A stretch of DNA of 64,000 nt from Tahibacter amnicola (GCF_025398735.1 NZ_CP104694.1:1885001-1949000); one strand, 5' to 3'. Shown: positions 9,048 to 18,194, counted from the first letter of the stretch. Notes: a model not told the origin generated them from the sequence alone. Numbers and translations are program-made.

Positions 9048-9811
9048 GTGTTCTCCGAGAGTGCGGCAACGCCGATGCCGGCGCCTTCCAGTGCGCCGCG
9101 CAACCGGCGGGCGAACTCCGCGGCGTCGGCTTTGTCGCCATGGATGCACAGGGTCTGAGCGGACAGCGTGATGACCTGGCCGTCGCGGGCGACGACTTCG
9201 CCCTGCGCGGCGATCCGCAGCGCCTGCGCTACGGCCTCGTCAATCGACGACAGCACGGCGTCGCTTTCGCGGCGCGGTACCAGGCTGCCATCAGTCTGGT
9301 AGCGCCGGTCGCAGAAAGCCTCGTGCGCCACGCGCAGGCCCGCACGCGTGCCGGCGCGTGTCAGCGCGCTGTCGGCCAGGCCGACCAGTACCAGGCGCGG
9401 ATCGAAATCACGCACGGCGGCTGCGATGGCGTCAGCCAAGGTGTCATCGCGGGCGGCCATGTTGTAGAGCGCCCCGTGGGGTTTGACATGAAACAGTGCG
9501 CGCCGGTGGGTACGCACAAAAGCGTCCAGCGCGCCGATCTGGTAGAGCACCAGTGCGTAGGCCTCATTCGGTGAGACGGCCATGTCGCGTCGGCCGAATC
9601 CGGCCAGATCCGGCAGCGACGGGTGTGCACCGATGGGGATGCCGTGGCGCGCGGCCGCTTCCACGGTCTGGCGCATCGTGTCCGGATCGCCGGCGTGGAA
9701 GCCGCAGGCGATATTGACGGAGCTGACGTGGGGCATCACGGCGATGTCCTGGCCCATCTTCCAGGCCCCGAAGGATTCGCCCATGTCGCAATTGAGGTCG
9801 ATGGTCCGCAT
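9038..9811 (-). CDS. pxpA: 5-oxoprolinase subunit A (LamB/YcsF family)
   Basis: Subunit A of the ATP-dependent prokaryotic 5-oxoprolinase, which opens 5-oxoproline to L-glutamate with PxpB and PxpC (257 aa, normal). The N-terminal signature DLNCDMGESFGAWKMG and the stretch VNIACGFHAGDP are diagnostic, as are FHVKPHGALYN and CIHGDKADA. The ATG at 9811 is chosen because MRTIDLNCD matches the family N-terminus. It is separated from pxpC by 95 bases, the only sizeable gap inside the operon, which could hold a secondary promoter. It overlaps the DUF969 gene by 10 bases. Confidence 0.97.
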   Translation of the reverse strand: MRTIDLNCDMGESFGAWKMGQDIAVMPHVSSVNIACGFHAGDPDTMRQTVEAAARHGIPIGAHPSLPDLAGFGRRDMAVSPNEAYALVLYQIGALDAFVRTHRRALFHVKPHGALYNMAARDDTLADAIAAAVRDFDPRLVLVGLADSALTRAGTRAGLRVAHEAFCDRRYQTDGSLVPRRESDAVLSSIDEAVAQALRIAAQGEVVARDGQVITLSAQTLCIHGDKADAAEFARRLRGALEGAGIGVAALSENTWT

Positions 9812-9906
9812 GGCATTCCTTTCCGGCAGGAGAAGCGCGGTTTCCGCAGCGCGCGTTCCAGGTGGTTGCCGCGCGCAAGGCGTGATGGTAGCGAGGCGGG
9901 GCTTGC

Positions 9907-10899
9907 CTAGGACAGTGCAAGCGCGTGCAAGTCGAGCGCCGCCAGACGTGCGTCGATCTCCGCCTCCAGTCTTCCCAGCGCACCGGCGACACGATAGCCG
10001 GCCCGTACGGCATCGTCGGGTGTGACCAGGGTAAATACCGCCTCGTCGCCCGGCCGTTGTTGAGCAATGCGGGGAAGGTCTGCCTCGATGACGTGCGCGA
10101 TGCGCGGGTAGCCGCCGGTCGTCGGATGCTCGGCGCCCAGCACGATGGGCAGGCCCGCGGGCGGCAGCTGCACGGTGCCGCGGCAGACGCATTCGGAGAT
10201 CAGTTCCAATGGCTGCGTCAGTTGCAGCGCCGGGCCGTCCAGGCGCAGACCGACGCGATTGGAGTCGGGCTGGATGCGATAGGGGTGACTGGTCAGCGCC
10301 ACGCGCGACGCGCCGTCAAGCCATTCGTAGTGGGTGCCCGGCGTCAATCGGATCGGTGCCCGCACATTGGCCGTGAACCAGGGGCTGGGACTGCACGACC
10401 AGCGCGGCGCGGTGCGGTGGCCGATCCGATCCGGCAGCGCGGCGACCGCCAGGGTGTCACCCGACTGCAGCGGACGTCCACCCAGCGGACCAATTGCGGC
10501 ATTCACGTCGGTACTGCGGCTGCCGAGCACCGGTTTGACGGCAATGCCACCGCGCACTGCAAGATAGGTACGTGCACCCTGGCGCATGCCGTGACATTCG
10601 AGCGTGGTGCCCGCCGACAATGGAACGGGGCGCCAGGTTGGTACCGGCTGCCCATTGATGGAGGCCTCCAGCGGTGCACCGGCAAGCGCGATCCAGGCGT
10701 CGCTGGAAAACCGCAAGGTCGGACCCGTCAGCGTGATCTCCAGCAGCGCAGCGGTGATGTCATTGCCCACCAGCCGATTGGCGAGCCGGGCGCAAACGGG
10801 ATCGGCGCTGCCCGCGCTGCCGATGCCGGCGCCGGCATAGCCATTGCGGCCGCTGTCCTGCACGGTCGTCTGCATGCCTGGCCTGAGCACGGTGATCAT
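9907..10899 (-). CDS. pxpC: 5-oxoprolinase subunit C (biotin-dependent carboxyltransferase-like, KipA family)
   Basis: 330-aa subunit of 5-oxoprolinase (PxpC/KipA, domain CT_A_B). The N-terminus MITVLRPGMQTTVQDSGR is characteristic, followed by GSADPVCARLANRLVGN and later ILGAEHPTTGGYPRIA-like sequence (VLGAEHPTTGGYPRIAHV). It forms the catalytic complex with PxpB and PxpA. Its ATG overlaps the pxpB stop by four bases, so B and C are translationally coupled. Confidence 0.96.
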   Translation of the reverse strand: MITVLRPGMQTTVQDSGRNGYAGAGIGSAGSADPVCARLANRLVGNDITAALLEITLTGPTLRFSSDAWIALAGAPLEASINGQPVPTWRPVPLSAGTTLECHGMRQGARTYLAVRGGIAVKPVLGSRSTDVNAAIGPLGGRPLQSGDTLAVAALPDRIGHRTAPRWSCSPSPWFTANVRAPIRLTPGTHYEWLDGASRVALTSHPYRIQPDSNRVGLRLDGPALQLTQPLELISECVCRGTVQLPPAGLPIVLGAEHPTTGGYPRIAHVIEADLPRIAQQRPGDEAVFTLVTPDDAVRAGYRVAGALGRLEAEIDARLAALDLHALALS

Positions 10900-11612
10900 G
10901 GCGCGTGGCTCTGCGAGCGTAAGTCAAACGCCGCCTGGCTGATGGGCACGAAGCGCACAATATCGCCCGGGGCGAGCCGGTTCGGCGGATCGCGGTCCGC
11001 GTGAAACAGCACCTCCGGAGTGCGTCCGATCAATTGCCAGCCGCCCGGCAGGACACACGGATAGATGCCGGTCTGTGCGCCGCCGATCGCGACGGACCCG
11101 GCCGGCACGCGCGTCCGCGGTGTGGGGCGTCGCGGCGTGTGCAGTTGCGAATCAAGGCCCAGCAGGTAGGGAAAGCCCGGCGCAAAACCCAGCATGGCGA
11201 CGGTATAGATCGCGCCCGCATGGCGTTCGATCGCCGCCTCGACAGACATTCCCGCGTGGCGCGCGACGTCGGCCAGGTCGGGGCCATGGTCGCCGCCGTA
11301 GCACACCGGGATCTCGATCGTTCGTGCCGATTCCCGGGAAGTGGCATCGATATCGCCCATCGCCTGGATAACGACGGCGGCAACCGCGGTGGCCGGATCG
11401 CTGCCGATGCTATCGCGGTAGTAGCTGGGGTCGTACCGGACACCAAGGCTGGCGTAGGCGGGGATCAGGTCCAGTACGCCGGGAATGGCGGCGGCGCGTA
11501 TCCTGGCCGCCATTGCATGTACGCGGCGGTTGGTGGCCGCGTCAATGCCCGTGCCCAGTTCCACAAGGAGCGTATCAGCACCCAGGAACGTCACGCGCGG
11601 CGACGCGTTCAT
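10896..11612 (-). CDS. pxpB: 5-oxoprolinase subunit B (KipI family)
   Basis: 238-aa PxpB/KipI (CT_C_D domain) subunit of 5-oxoprolinase. Family hallmarks include IPVCYGGDHGPDL, then LGFAPGFPYLLGLD and PAGSVAIGGAQTGIYP. It overlaps pxpC and the HIT gene by four bases each. In Bacillus a homologous pair (KipI/KipA) was first described as a sporulation kinase regulator. Here the presence of pxpA, pxpC and pcp in the same operon makes the oxoprolinase role far more likely. Confidence 0.96.
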   Translation of the reverse strand: MNASPRVTFLGADTLLVELGTGIDAATNRRVHAMAARIRAAAIPGVLDLIPAYASLGVRYDPSYYRDSIGSDPATAVAAVVIQAMGDIDATSRESARTIEIPVCYGGDHGPDLADVARHAGMSVEAAIERHAGAIYTVAMLGFAPGFPYLLGLDSQLHTPRRPTPRTRVPAGSVAIGGAQTGIYPCVLPGGWQLIGRTPEVLFHADRDPPNRLAPGDIVRFVPISQAAFDLRSQSHAP

Positions 11613-12046
11613 GTCTCCGGCGAGAGCGACAGGCCGGCACGCAGCAGGCCGAGGACACGGCTGCTCTCCGCAGCCGTGTAGGGATCAGCGACGCCAACGC
11701 CCCAGACCGGCCGCGGCCAGGCTGCATCGCCCACATAGCGGGCGATCACGTGCAGGTGCAGTTGCGGCACCACGTTGCCTAATGCGGCAATGTTCATTTT
11801 GTCGGGCTTGGCGATGGCGTGCAGGACATGGGCTGCCTGGTTGACCTCGTCGAGCAACTGGCGCTGCTCCTCGCGCGACAGTTCGGTCAGCTCGCGCAGA
11901 CCCGGCCGCCGCGGCACCAGGATCAGCCAGGGGAAGCGCATGTCGTTCATCAGCAACACGCGGGAAAGCGCCAGTTCGCCGACCACGTGGCTGTCATTGG
12001 CCAGACGCGGATCGAGCACGAACGCCGTATCGAGCGATGGGGTCAT
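11609..12046 (-). CDS. HIT family protein
   Basis: 145-aa histidine-triad protein, probably a small nucleotide hydrolase or transferase in the cytoplasm. The triad motif is QLHLHVIAR (H-x-H-x-hydrophobic near residues 97-101, with Gln at the first position instead of His, a common variant). It opens with an acidic/hydrophobic N-terminus containing VGELALSRVLLMND. It overlaps both neighbours by four bases, so it is cotranscribed with pxpB downstream and the dienelactone-hydrolase gene upstream. The nucleotide substrate cannot be predicted, nor any specific link to 5-oxoproline metabolism. Confidence 0.9.
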   Translation of the reverse strand: MTPSLDTAFVLDPRLANDSHVVGELALSRVLLMNDMRFPWLILVPRRPGLRELTELSREEQRQLLDEVNQAAHVLHAIAKPDKMNIAALGNVVPQLHLHVIARYVGDAAWPRPVWGVGVADPYTAAESSRVLGLLRAGLSLSPET

Positions 12047-12720
12047 GACTGCCTCGCAGGGACCAGTTCGCGTGCAAAGAAAGCCAGTGTCCGTTCCAGC
12101 GCCAGGGCGGCGGATGCCGGATCAAAGTCGGCGCGCTGGTCGCAGTTGAAGCCGTGACCGGCGGGATACAGGTGGAACTCGGCCTGTGGCTGAGCGGCGC
12201 GGTGGCGGGCAACATCCTCCGGGGGAATCAGCGGGTCTTTCTCGCCGAAATGAAAGAGCAGGGGCGCTTTCGCCGGTTCTGCCAGGAACGGAACGCTACG
12301 TCCGCCGTAGTACACCACCGCCGGCAGTGCCAGCCGCGTGGCGCTGAGAAAACTGACTGTGCCACCCCAGCAGAATCCCGTAACGCCGACTTTGCCCGAG
12401 GATGCGATGGCCTCGGCGGCACTGCCCACCGCGGCGACGGCGCGGTCGAATCCGACCTCGGCCGCCAGGGTGCGACCGCGCGCGACGCCGGCTTCGTCGT
12501 AGCCGAGCTCGACCCCGGTTTCGATGTGGTCGAAAACGGCCGGGGCGATAGCGGTGTAGCCTGCCGCGGCGAAGCGGTCGACCACGCTGCGGATGTGCGC
12601 GTTGACGCCGAAGATTTCCTGCACGACGACAATGCCGCCGCGCGGCGCTCCTGCCGGATCGGCACGGTACGCGCCGATGCAGTGCATGCCATCGGTGGCG
12701 ATCTGGATGGTCTGGCCCAT
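12043..12720 (-). CDS. Dienelactone hydrolase family protein
   Basis: 225-aa alpha/beta hydrolase of the DLH family. The nucleophile is the Cys in GFCWGG, an Asp lies in the FGEKDPLIP segment, and the His is in PAGHGFNCD, giving the Cys-Asp-His triad expected for the family. The N-terminus MGQTIQIATDGMHCIGAY and RGGIVVVQEIFGVN are typical. It appears to be the first gene of the eight-gene operon ending with pcp. The natural substrate is unknown, and nothing here suggests aromatic catabolism. A 73-base gap separates it from the diguanylate cyclase gene on the same strand. Confidence 0.92.
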   Translation of the reverse strand: MGQTIQIATDGMHCIGAYRADPAGAPRGGIVVVQEIFGVNAHIRSVVDRFAAAGYTAIAPAVFDHIETGVELGYDEAGVARGRTLAAEVGFDRAVAAVGSAAEAIASSGKVGVTGFCWGGTVSFLSATRLALPAVVYYGGRSVPFLAEPAKAPLLFHFGEKDPLIPPEDVARHRAAQPQAEFHLYPAGHGFNCDQRADFDPASAALALERTLAFFARELVPARQS

Positions 12721-12793
12721 GGCGTGCTCCCTGCCAAAGCCCTGAGCCTATGCGCCGCGCTGCGGATGTCAACGCATGCGCAGCGGCGCGCAA

Positions 12794-14902
12794 TCAGGCG
12801 GCGTAGGGAACCACGCGGTTTCGCCCTTGCGCCTTGGCCCGGTAGACGGCTACATCGGCCGCCCCCAGCAGCGCTTCGAGGTTGGCTGCCCGCGCCAGCT
12901 GCACGGTGGCAAGGCCAATGCTGATCGTCAGTGGATTGGGTGCGTGCAGAAGCGGGGTGAGCCCGCTGGCGACCTTGTCGCGCAGGCGTTCGGCGATCTC
13001 GGCGGCAACGGTGAGATCCTTTCCGGGCAGCACGACGACAAATTCCTCGCCGCCGTAGCGTCCCACCAGGTCGCCCGGTTCCAGCCACTGGCGAATGATC
13101 TGCACGCCACTGGCGAGCACGCGGTCGCCAAAGAGATGGCCGTGCTCGTCGTTGATGCGTTTGAAATGGTCGAAGTCGATCAGCAGCACCGAGAGCTCCT
13201 GGCCTTCGCGCAGGGCATGACGCAGGTGGTCTTCGAGCTGGCGCAGCAGGTGGCCGCGGTTGTAGGCGCCGGTCAGCGGATCGGTGATCGCGGCCTGGTA
13301 GAGCTCTGCCGCGTGCGTACTGAGCTTGGCATTCGCGTCTTCCAGTGCGCGCTCGTGGGCACTGATCTCTTCGTTTTTTGCTTCGAGCGCGCGGTTGAGC
13401 CGGCGTGTCGTGCGGTAGCGGCTGAACAGGACGGCCGAAATCAATCCGAGGGTGATCACAAGGCCAATGCCGATGCGACGCGCCAGCGCCTGTTCGCGCA
13501 GGCGCAGCCCCTGCACTTCGTTGGTGAGGCTGAGCATCTGGATGCGCTGGTCGGCTTCGGCGCGCTCGTAGCGGGCCTTGAGGGCTGCCAGCTGGCGGCC
13601 CGAGCGCGTGCCGAGCAGTTCTTCGCGCAGCGCCAGGCGCTTGCTGGCGAGGTCCAGTGCGATCGCTGTTTCGCCGGCGGAGCGGGCCAGCTCCTGGCGT
13701 GCGGCCATGGCGTCGGCCAGTTTCGCCTTGATATTGGCTTCACGCAGGGCGGCGATTGATTCGTCGAGCAGGCGCCGGGCCTGGTCGGTGTCATTGCGCC
13801 GCATCGCTGCACGGCCGAGGTAGAGCAACGCGCCGCCGATGATTTCGCGGTGACGCAGCTCGCGGCCGATCGCCAGGGCCTCGCGCAGCGCCGCCTGGGC
13901 TTCGTCGATCTGGCCCAGGCTGAGCTGGGCCCGGCCGATTTCCAGTTTCTCCAGCCCGATGTATGGCCGGTTGCCCAGGCTCGCGTCGATCGCCAGTGCC
14001 TGGCGCGCCATGGTCAGGGCGCGCGTGGCGTCCCCCTGGTCGTTGCTGAAGCTGGCATAGCTGCCCAGGGCGCTGGCCAGCGACTGGACGTCATGCCGCT
14101 CCTGCGAGGCCCGGACGGCGGCCTCGAAATTGGCCTTGGCCTGTTCGGCGTCTTCGATTTCGCGATACAGCAGGGCGATATTGCGGTACGACAGGTCCAC
14201 GCGCTCGAGCGGCCCGAGCCGGGTGCGGATGTCCAGGGCCTTGAGCTGCAGTTCGAGGGCGCGGGCGAAGTCGCCCAGGTCGCGATGGACAGTTCCCAGG
14301 TTCATCAGGACCTGGGCTTCGCCGGAGGCATCCTGGATCGCCCGGCGCAGGGCGAGGGCGGATTCCTGGTGCTCGCGGGCGCGGTCGAGCTGGCCACGAC
14401 GGCGCGCGATCACACCCAGGTAGCCTTCCGCGGCTGCCTGGGCGCGCAGGTCGACCAGGCGTCGGCCCTGCAGCAGGAGCTGGTCGGTCAGCCGCTCGGC
14501 CAGGTCATAGTCGCCATGGCTGATCGCCACCGAGGCCACATTGTCCAGCGCTTCGAGCAGCCGTTCGGGCGGGCCGTAGCGGCTGGCCAGGTCGCCGACC
14601 AGCTGCCACGCCGGCGCAGCCTGCTGGGCCCCCAGCGAAACCTGGAGGGTCCCGACGAACCGGGCCAGGTGGATGCGGCCGTGCGGTCCCAGGAGCGGAC
14701 CGAGCAGACGGTCTCCGCTGCGCCAGGCGGTGTCGATGGCGGCAGAGGTGGTGCCGGCGGCGGTCGCCAGAGGCCCGGCGGCGGCGGGTGACAGATTTTC
14801 GGCGTTGAGCGGATCCACCAGGCCGAAGCCGCAGACGGCCAGCGCCGTCATCAACACGACCAGCGCACGGGCGCGGCGGGGCAGGGGCGGTCCGCTCGGC
14901 AT
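12794..14902 (-). CDS. TPR-GGDEF diguanylate cyclase
   Basis: Large sensor-type diguanylate cyclase. Several tetratricopeptide repeats (about residues 90-390) follow an N-terminal signal segment. Then come a coiled coil, one transmembrane helix (GIGLVITLGLISAVLF), a second coiled coil and a GGDEF domain carrying an intact RYGGEEF active site, so c-di-GMP synthesis is likely. The repeats probably face the periplasm. Start choice is uncertain: the ATG at 14902 (MPSGPPLPRR) gives a neat signal peptide and has AGGAA upstream, whereas the ATG at 14968 has AAGGTG upstream and a TTG at 14989 is also open. The gene diverges from rimO. No EAL domain is present. Confidence 0.92.
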   Translation of the reverse strand: MPSGPPLPRRARALVVLMTALAVCGFGLVDPLNAENLSPAAAGPLATAAGTTSAAIDTAWRSGDRLLGPLLGPHGRIHLARFVGTLQVSLGAQQAAPAWQLVGDLASRYGPPERLLEALDNVASVAISHGDYDLAERLTDQLLLQGRRLVDLRAQAAAEGYLGVIARRRGQLDRAREHQESALALRRAIQDASGEAQVLMNLGTVHRDLGDFARALELQLKALDIRTRLGPLERVDLSYRNIALLYREIEDAEQAKANFEAAVRASQERHDVQSLASALGSYASFSNDQGDATRALTMARQALAIDASLGNRPYIGLEKLEIGRAQLSLGQIDEAQAALREALAIGRELRHREIIGGALLYLGRAAMRRNDTDQARRLLDESIAALREANIKAKLADAMAARQELARSAGETAIALDLASKRLALREELLGTRSGRQLAALKARYERAEADQRIQMLSLTNEVQGLRLREQALARRIGIGLVITLGLISAVLFSRYRTTRRLNRALEAKNEEISAHERALEDANAKLSTHAAELYQAAITDPLTGAYNRGHLLRQLEDHLRHALREGQELSVLLIDFDHFKRINDEHGHLFGDRVLASGVQIIRQWLEPGDLVGRYGGEEFVVVLPGKDLTVAAEIAERLRDKVASGLTPLLHAPNPLTISIGLATVQLARAANLEALLGAADVAVYRAKAQGRNRVVPYAA

Positions 14903-15035
14903 GGGAAACCGGTTCCTGGTGGAGTCGGGCAAGCTTTGCAGGATTTGCGCCGTGGCGTAAGGCGCCATGGAAGACACCTTGGTAAACAAAGTTCACGTCG
15001 GCAAAGGGCATTCGACGCGATGCCGGCCGCCTCGT

Positions 15036-15041
15036 TACAAT
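15036..15041 (+). promoter_or_regulatory. Putative -10 element (TACAAT) for rimO
   Basis: TACAAT in the context GTTACAATCGCCGG lies 27 bases before the chosen rimO start. A loose TTCGAC sits 19 bases upstream. The context closely resembles the box before apbC. Positional inference only. Confidence 0.4.
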
Positions 15042-15068
15042 CGCCGGCTTGCCTCAATGAGTTCCGCC

Positions 15069-16388
15069 ATGTCCCGCCAGAATCCCAAGGTCGGCTTTGT
15101 CAGCCTCGGCTGCCCCAAGGCACTGGTCGATTCCGAACGTATTCTCACGCAGCTGCGGGTCGAGGGGTACGACATCGTGCAGACCTACGACAACGCGGAC
15201 GTGGTCGTGGTCAACACCTGCGGATTCATTGACGCCGCGGTCGAGGAATCGCTCGACGCCATTGGCGAGGCCATGGCCGAGAACGGCAAGGTGATCGTGA
15301 CCGGCTGCCTGGGCGCCAAGGCCGATGTGATCCGCGAGGCGCATCCGGACGTGCTGTCGATTTCCGGCCCGCAGGACTACACCAGCGTCATGAACGCCGT
15401 GCACGCCCAGGTGCCGCCCAAGCATGATCCCTTCCTGGACCTGGTCCCGCCGCAGGGGCTCAAGCTCACGCCCAAGCACTACGCCTATCTGAAAATCTCC
15501 GAAGGCTGCAATCACCGCTGTTCGTTCTGCATCATCCCCTCGATGCGTGGCGACCTGCGTTCGCGCCCGGTCGATGAAGTGCTGGTGGAGGCGGAGAAGC
15601 TCGCCAAGGGCGGCGTGAAGGAGCTGCTGGTCATCTCGCAGGACACCAGCGCCTACGGCGTGGATCTGAAGTACGCCGAGCGCCAGTGGCGCGGCAAGGC
15701 CTACCGTACCCGCATGACCGAACTGTGCGACGGTCTTGCGGAATTGGGTATCTGGACACGTCTCCACTATGTATACCCGTACCCTCACGTGGACGAAGTC
15801 GTCCCGCTGATGGCGCAGGGGCGCCTGCTGCCGTACCTGGACATCCCGTTCCAGCACGCCAGCCCGCGTATCCTGAAGCTGATGAAGCGGCCTGGAGCAG
15901 TGGACAAAGTGCTGGCCCGGGTGCGCAACTGGCGCGAGATTTGTCCGGATCTGACCATCCGCTCCACGTTTATCGTCGGCTTTCCGGGAGAGACCGAGGC
16001 CGAATTCGAGGAACTGCTCGACTTCCTGCGCGAAGCGCAGCTCGACCGCGTCGGTGCCTTCGCCTACTCGCCGGTTGATGGCGCTGCGGCCAACGACCTG
16101 CCCGATCCGGTGCCGGACGATATCAAGGAAGAACGCCTGGAACGCTTCATGGAAGTTCAGGCCGAGATCAGCGGCATCCGCCTGGGCGAGAAGATCGGTC
16201 GCCGCATCACGGTGCTGGTCGACCATGCCGACGGCGAGGGTGCAGTGGCGCGATCGTCTGCCGACGCGCCGGAAATCGACGGCGTTGTACACATTGAGGA
16301 CGGCCAGAAACTCAAGCCCGGGCAGTTCGTCGAGGTCGAGGTGATCAACGCCGACAACCACGACCTGTTCGCGCGCGTGGCGGTCTGA
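15069..16388 (+). CDS. rimO: Ribosomal protein S12 methylthiotransferase
   Basis: Radical-SAM methylthiotransferase that modifies an aspartate of ribosomal protein S12 (439 aa). The N-terminal UPF0004 domain has cluster cysteines Cys15, Cys51 and Cys80. The radical-SAM motif CNHRCSFC gives Cys147, Cys151 and Cys154. A TRAM domain occupies the end (about 375-439). The start at 15069 ([15 protein letters not shown]) is preceded by a GAG at good spacing; an ATG 12 bases upstream is possible but lacks a ribosome-binding site. It is divergent from the diguanylate cyclase gene and followed after 18 bases by the DUF3025 gene. Confidence 0.97.
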   Translation: MSRQNPKVGFVSLGCPKALVDSERILTQLRVEGYDIVQTYDNADVVVVNTCGFIDAAVEESLDAIGEAMAENGKVIVTGCLGAKADVIREAHPDVLSISGPQDYTSVMNAVHAQVPPKHDPFLDLVPPQGLKLTPKHYAYLKISEGCNHRCSFCIIPSMRGDLRSRPVDEVLVEAEKLAKGGVKELLVISQDTSAYGVDLKYAERQWRGKAYRTRMTELCDGLAELGIWTRLHYVYPYPHVDEVVPLMAQGRLLPYLDIPFQHASPRILKLMKRPGAVDKVLARVRNWREICPDLTIRSTFIVGFPGETEAEFEELLDFLREAQLDRVGAFAYSPVDGAAANDLPDPVPDDIKEERLERFMEVQAEISGIRLGEKIGRRITVLVDHADGEGAVARSSADAPEIDGVVHIEDGQKLKPGQFVEVEVINADNHDLFARVAV

Positions 16389-16406
16389 TCGGTTGGCGCC
16401 GCGCCG

Positions 16407-17237
16407 ATGCGATTTGTCGCCCCGGCGCGCGGTAGGGTGGATCCGCGGGCGTTCGCCACGCCCCCGCTGGCGCAATGGGCTGCGTTCGAAGACTGGCTGG
16501 CGGCGCACGAGTGGCCGGATGTCGATGCGCTCAATCGGCGCCTGAGCCCGGGCACCGGCATTCATTTCGTGGCGCAGACGCCCGAGCTCGTTGCCGATGA
16601 CCTGCACTACGAACTGCGTATCCACCGCGATCGGCTGGTGCCGACGCGGCCGGACAACTGGCATGACTTCTTCAACGCCCTGATCTGGCACCGGTTCGCG
16701 CCGATAAAGGCCGCACTCAACGCGCGCCAGGTGGACGAAATCGCCCGGATGGGTCCGAAGGCGCGCAGCCGTCCGCAGTGCGCGCTGACTCACTTCGACG
16801 AGGGCGGCGTGATCGTCGTCCTGCGGGATTGCGCATTGCTGAGTCTGTGGGATGCGCATGACTGGGGCGCGCTGTTCTGGCGCGAACGTGCGGCCTGGCA
16901 GGACGGCCGTGCCCGCGCGCTGGTCTTCGGCCATGCGTTGCTGGAAATGGCCCTGGTCCACGACAAGGTCATCACCGGCAAGGCGATTGCGGTGATCGAT
17001 TCCGGCAGCGACGACCAGCAGGTCATCTCGGTGGTGGCGGCGGCGATCGCGCGGGGCTTGCTCCTGCAGGATCCCCAGGAGCTGCGGCCATTGCCGATCT
17101 CGGGAATTCCCGGCTGGCATTCGGCGACATCCGACGAGGCGTTCTACCGGGACGGACCATGTTTCCGCCCTCTGCGCCCGGGCCGCACCTATCCGCTGCC
17201 GCTGCGCGTGACCCCCGGCGCCGACTCGGCGTCGTAA
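16407..17237 (+). CDS. DUF3025 domain-containing protein
   Basis: 276-aa cytoplasmic protein of family DUF3025. The diagnostic stretch is [20 protein letters not shown] (about residues 89-108), followed by [19 protein letters not shown] and an HALLEMALV segment. No signal peptide or membrane helix. Function is unknown in the family. It follows rimO closely (18 bases) and probably shares its transcript. Its 3' end overlaps the 3' end of the oppositely oriented greB by 49 bases, so the two C-terminal coding regions share DNA on both strands. Confidence 0.85.
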   Translation: MRFVAPARGRVDPRAFATPPLAQWAAFEDWLAAHEWPDVDALNRRLSPGTGIHFVAQTPELVADDLHYELRIHRDRLVPTRPDNWHDFFNALIWHRFAPIKAALNARQVDEIARMGPKARSRPQCALTHFDEGGVIVVLRDCALLSLWDAHDWGALFWRERAAWQDGRARALVFGHALLEMALVHDKVITGKAIAVIDSGSDDQQVISVVAAAIARGLLLQDPQELRPLPISGIPGWHSATSDEAFYRDGPCFRPLRPGRTYPLPLRVTPGADSAS

Positions 17238-17724
17238 CGCACATCCACGATGACGAAGGTGCAGCGTCCGCCGGGCAGCTCGGCGACGAATTCATCGTCG
17301 ACGCGCTTCTTGAGCGCCGCGCGCGCCAGCGGGGAATCAATGCTGATCCAGCCTTTCTGGGCATCGGTTTCATCCGGCCCGACGATGCGGTAATGCTGGC
17401 TGCTGCCGTTTTCGTCCTCCAGCGCGATCCAGGCCCCGAAATACACGGCGCTGCGATCGGTGGGCGCGCCGTCGGCCACCTTCAGGGTCTCCAGCCGCTT
17501 GCCCAGATAGCGGACACGACGGTCGATCTCGCCGAGTTGTTTCTTGCGATAGATGTATTCGGCGTTCTCCGAGCGATCGCCCTCAGCCGCTGCGGCCGAC
17601 AGGGCAGCGACGACCTCTGGCCGCAGCGTGCGCCAGAGGTAGTCGAACTCGGCCTTGAGCTTTGCATGGCCTTCGCGCGTGATGATCGCGGTCGAAGCGG
17701 CTTGCGGGGGCGCCAGCGTCCCAT
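17189..17724 (-). CDS. greB: Transcription elongation factor GreB, frameshifted near the start
   Basis: Transcript-cleavage factor that rescues backtracked RNA polymerase. The coiled-coil tip [20 protein letters not shown] carries the acidic pair, and the C-terminal domain has [19 protein letters not shown]. The body is open from about 17706 down to 17189. The conserved N-terminus MGRWRP begins at 17724 but in a different frame; one additional G in the five-G run at 17706-17710 joins MGRWRPP to [13 protein letters not shown] and yields a normal 178-aa GreB. As written, the frame would have to use an upstream non-homologous start. A sequencing deletion is the likeliest explanation. Confidence 0.85.
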
Positions 17725-17798
17725 GGATGCGATTCGGCAGTGGTCGGGGCGCTATCTTGCCACCGCGCCGCGCCACTGCGGAGCCCGCTGCTCGGCCG

Positions 17799-18194
17799 TC
17801 AGCGGCTGAACTGCGCGAACACGACGTGGTGGCCGCCTGGCTCGTCGAATCCGATTTCGGTGGCGCCGTAACCGGTCTTCCGCCGCGCAAGGCAGACCGG
17901 ATGACCAGTCAATGCAGCCTCGATCGCCTCGATGTCGTCCACTTCGATGAAAAGCCAGGTCTTGTCGCCGCGATAGGCGTCCGCAAGGGTGGGAGCGTCG
18001 TGGCGGAGCGAGGCGATGGTCTGCAACATGATTTCCAGCCCGTCCTTCTCCAGGGCGGCAAAGCCCAGGCCGTCGCCGTGCGGAACCTGGATCGTCAGTG
18101 AGAACCCCAGCGCGTCACGCCAGAACGGCAGGGACGGTTCGATTGTGTCGACGTATAGCAGGGGCGTGATGCGTTGAAGTGCGGCGGTGGTCAT
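17799..18194 (-). CDS. VOC (glyoxalase/bleomycin-resistance) family protein
   Basis: 131-aa protein with a single vicinal-oxygen-chelate fold: [20 protein letters not shown] at the start, a [14 protein letters not shown] strand-turn, and the C-terminal [20 protein letters not shown]. It may bind a metal through the His/Glu set, but the substrate cannot be assigned. The start at 18194 is chosen because GGAG lies 6 bases upstream; a second ATG 30 bases further upstream is less well placed. It is divergent from the CDF transporter gene and upstream of greB on the same strand. Confidence 0.85.
   Translation of the reverse strand: MTTAALQRITPLLYVDTIEPSLPFWRDALGFSLTIQVPHGDGLGFAALEKDGLEIMLQTIASLRHDAPTLADAYRGDKTWLFIEVDDIEAIEAALTGHPVCLARRKTGYGATEIGFDEPGGHHVVFAQFSR

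Noticed and set aside
17482-17724. Independent 80-codon minus-strand ORF starting MGRWRPRKP
   Set aside because: Its first residues are the GreB N-terminus and the remainder is a wrong-frame reading after the missing base.
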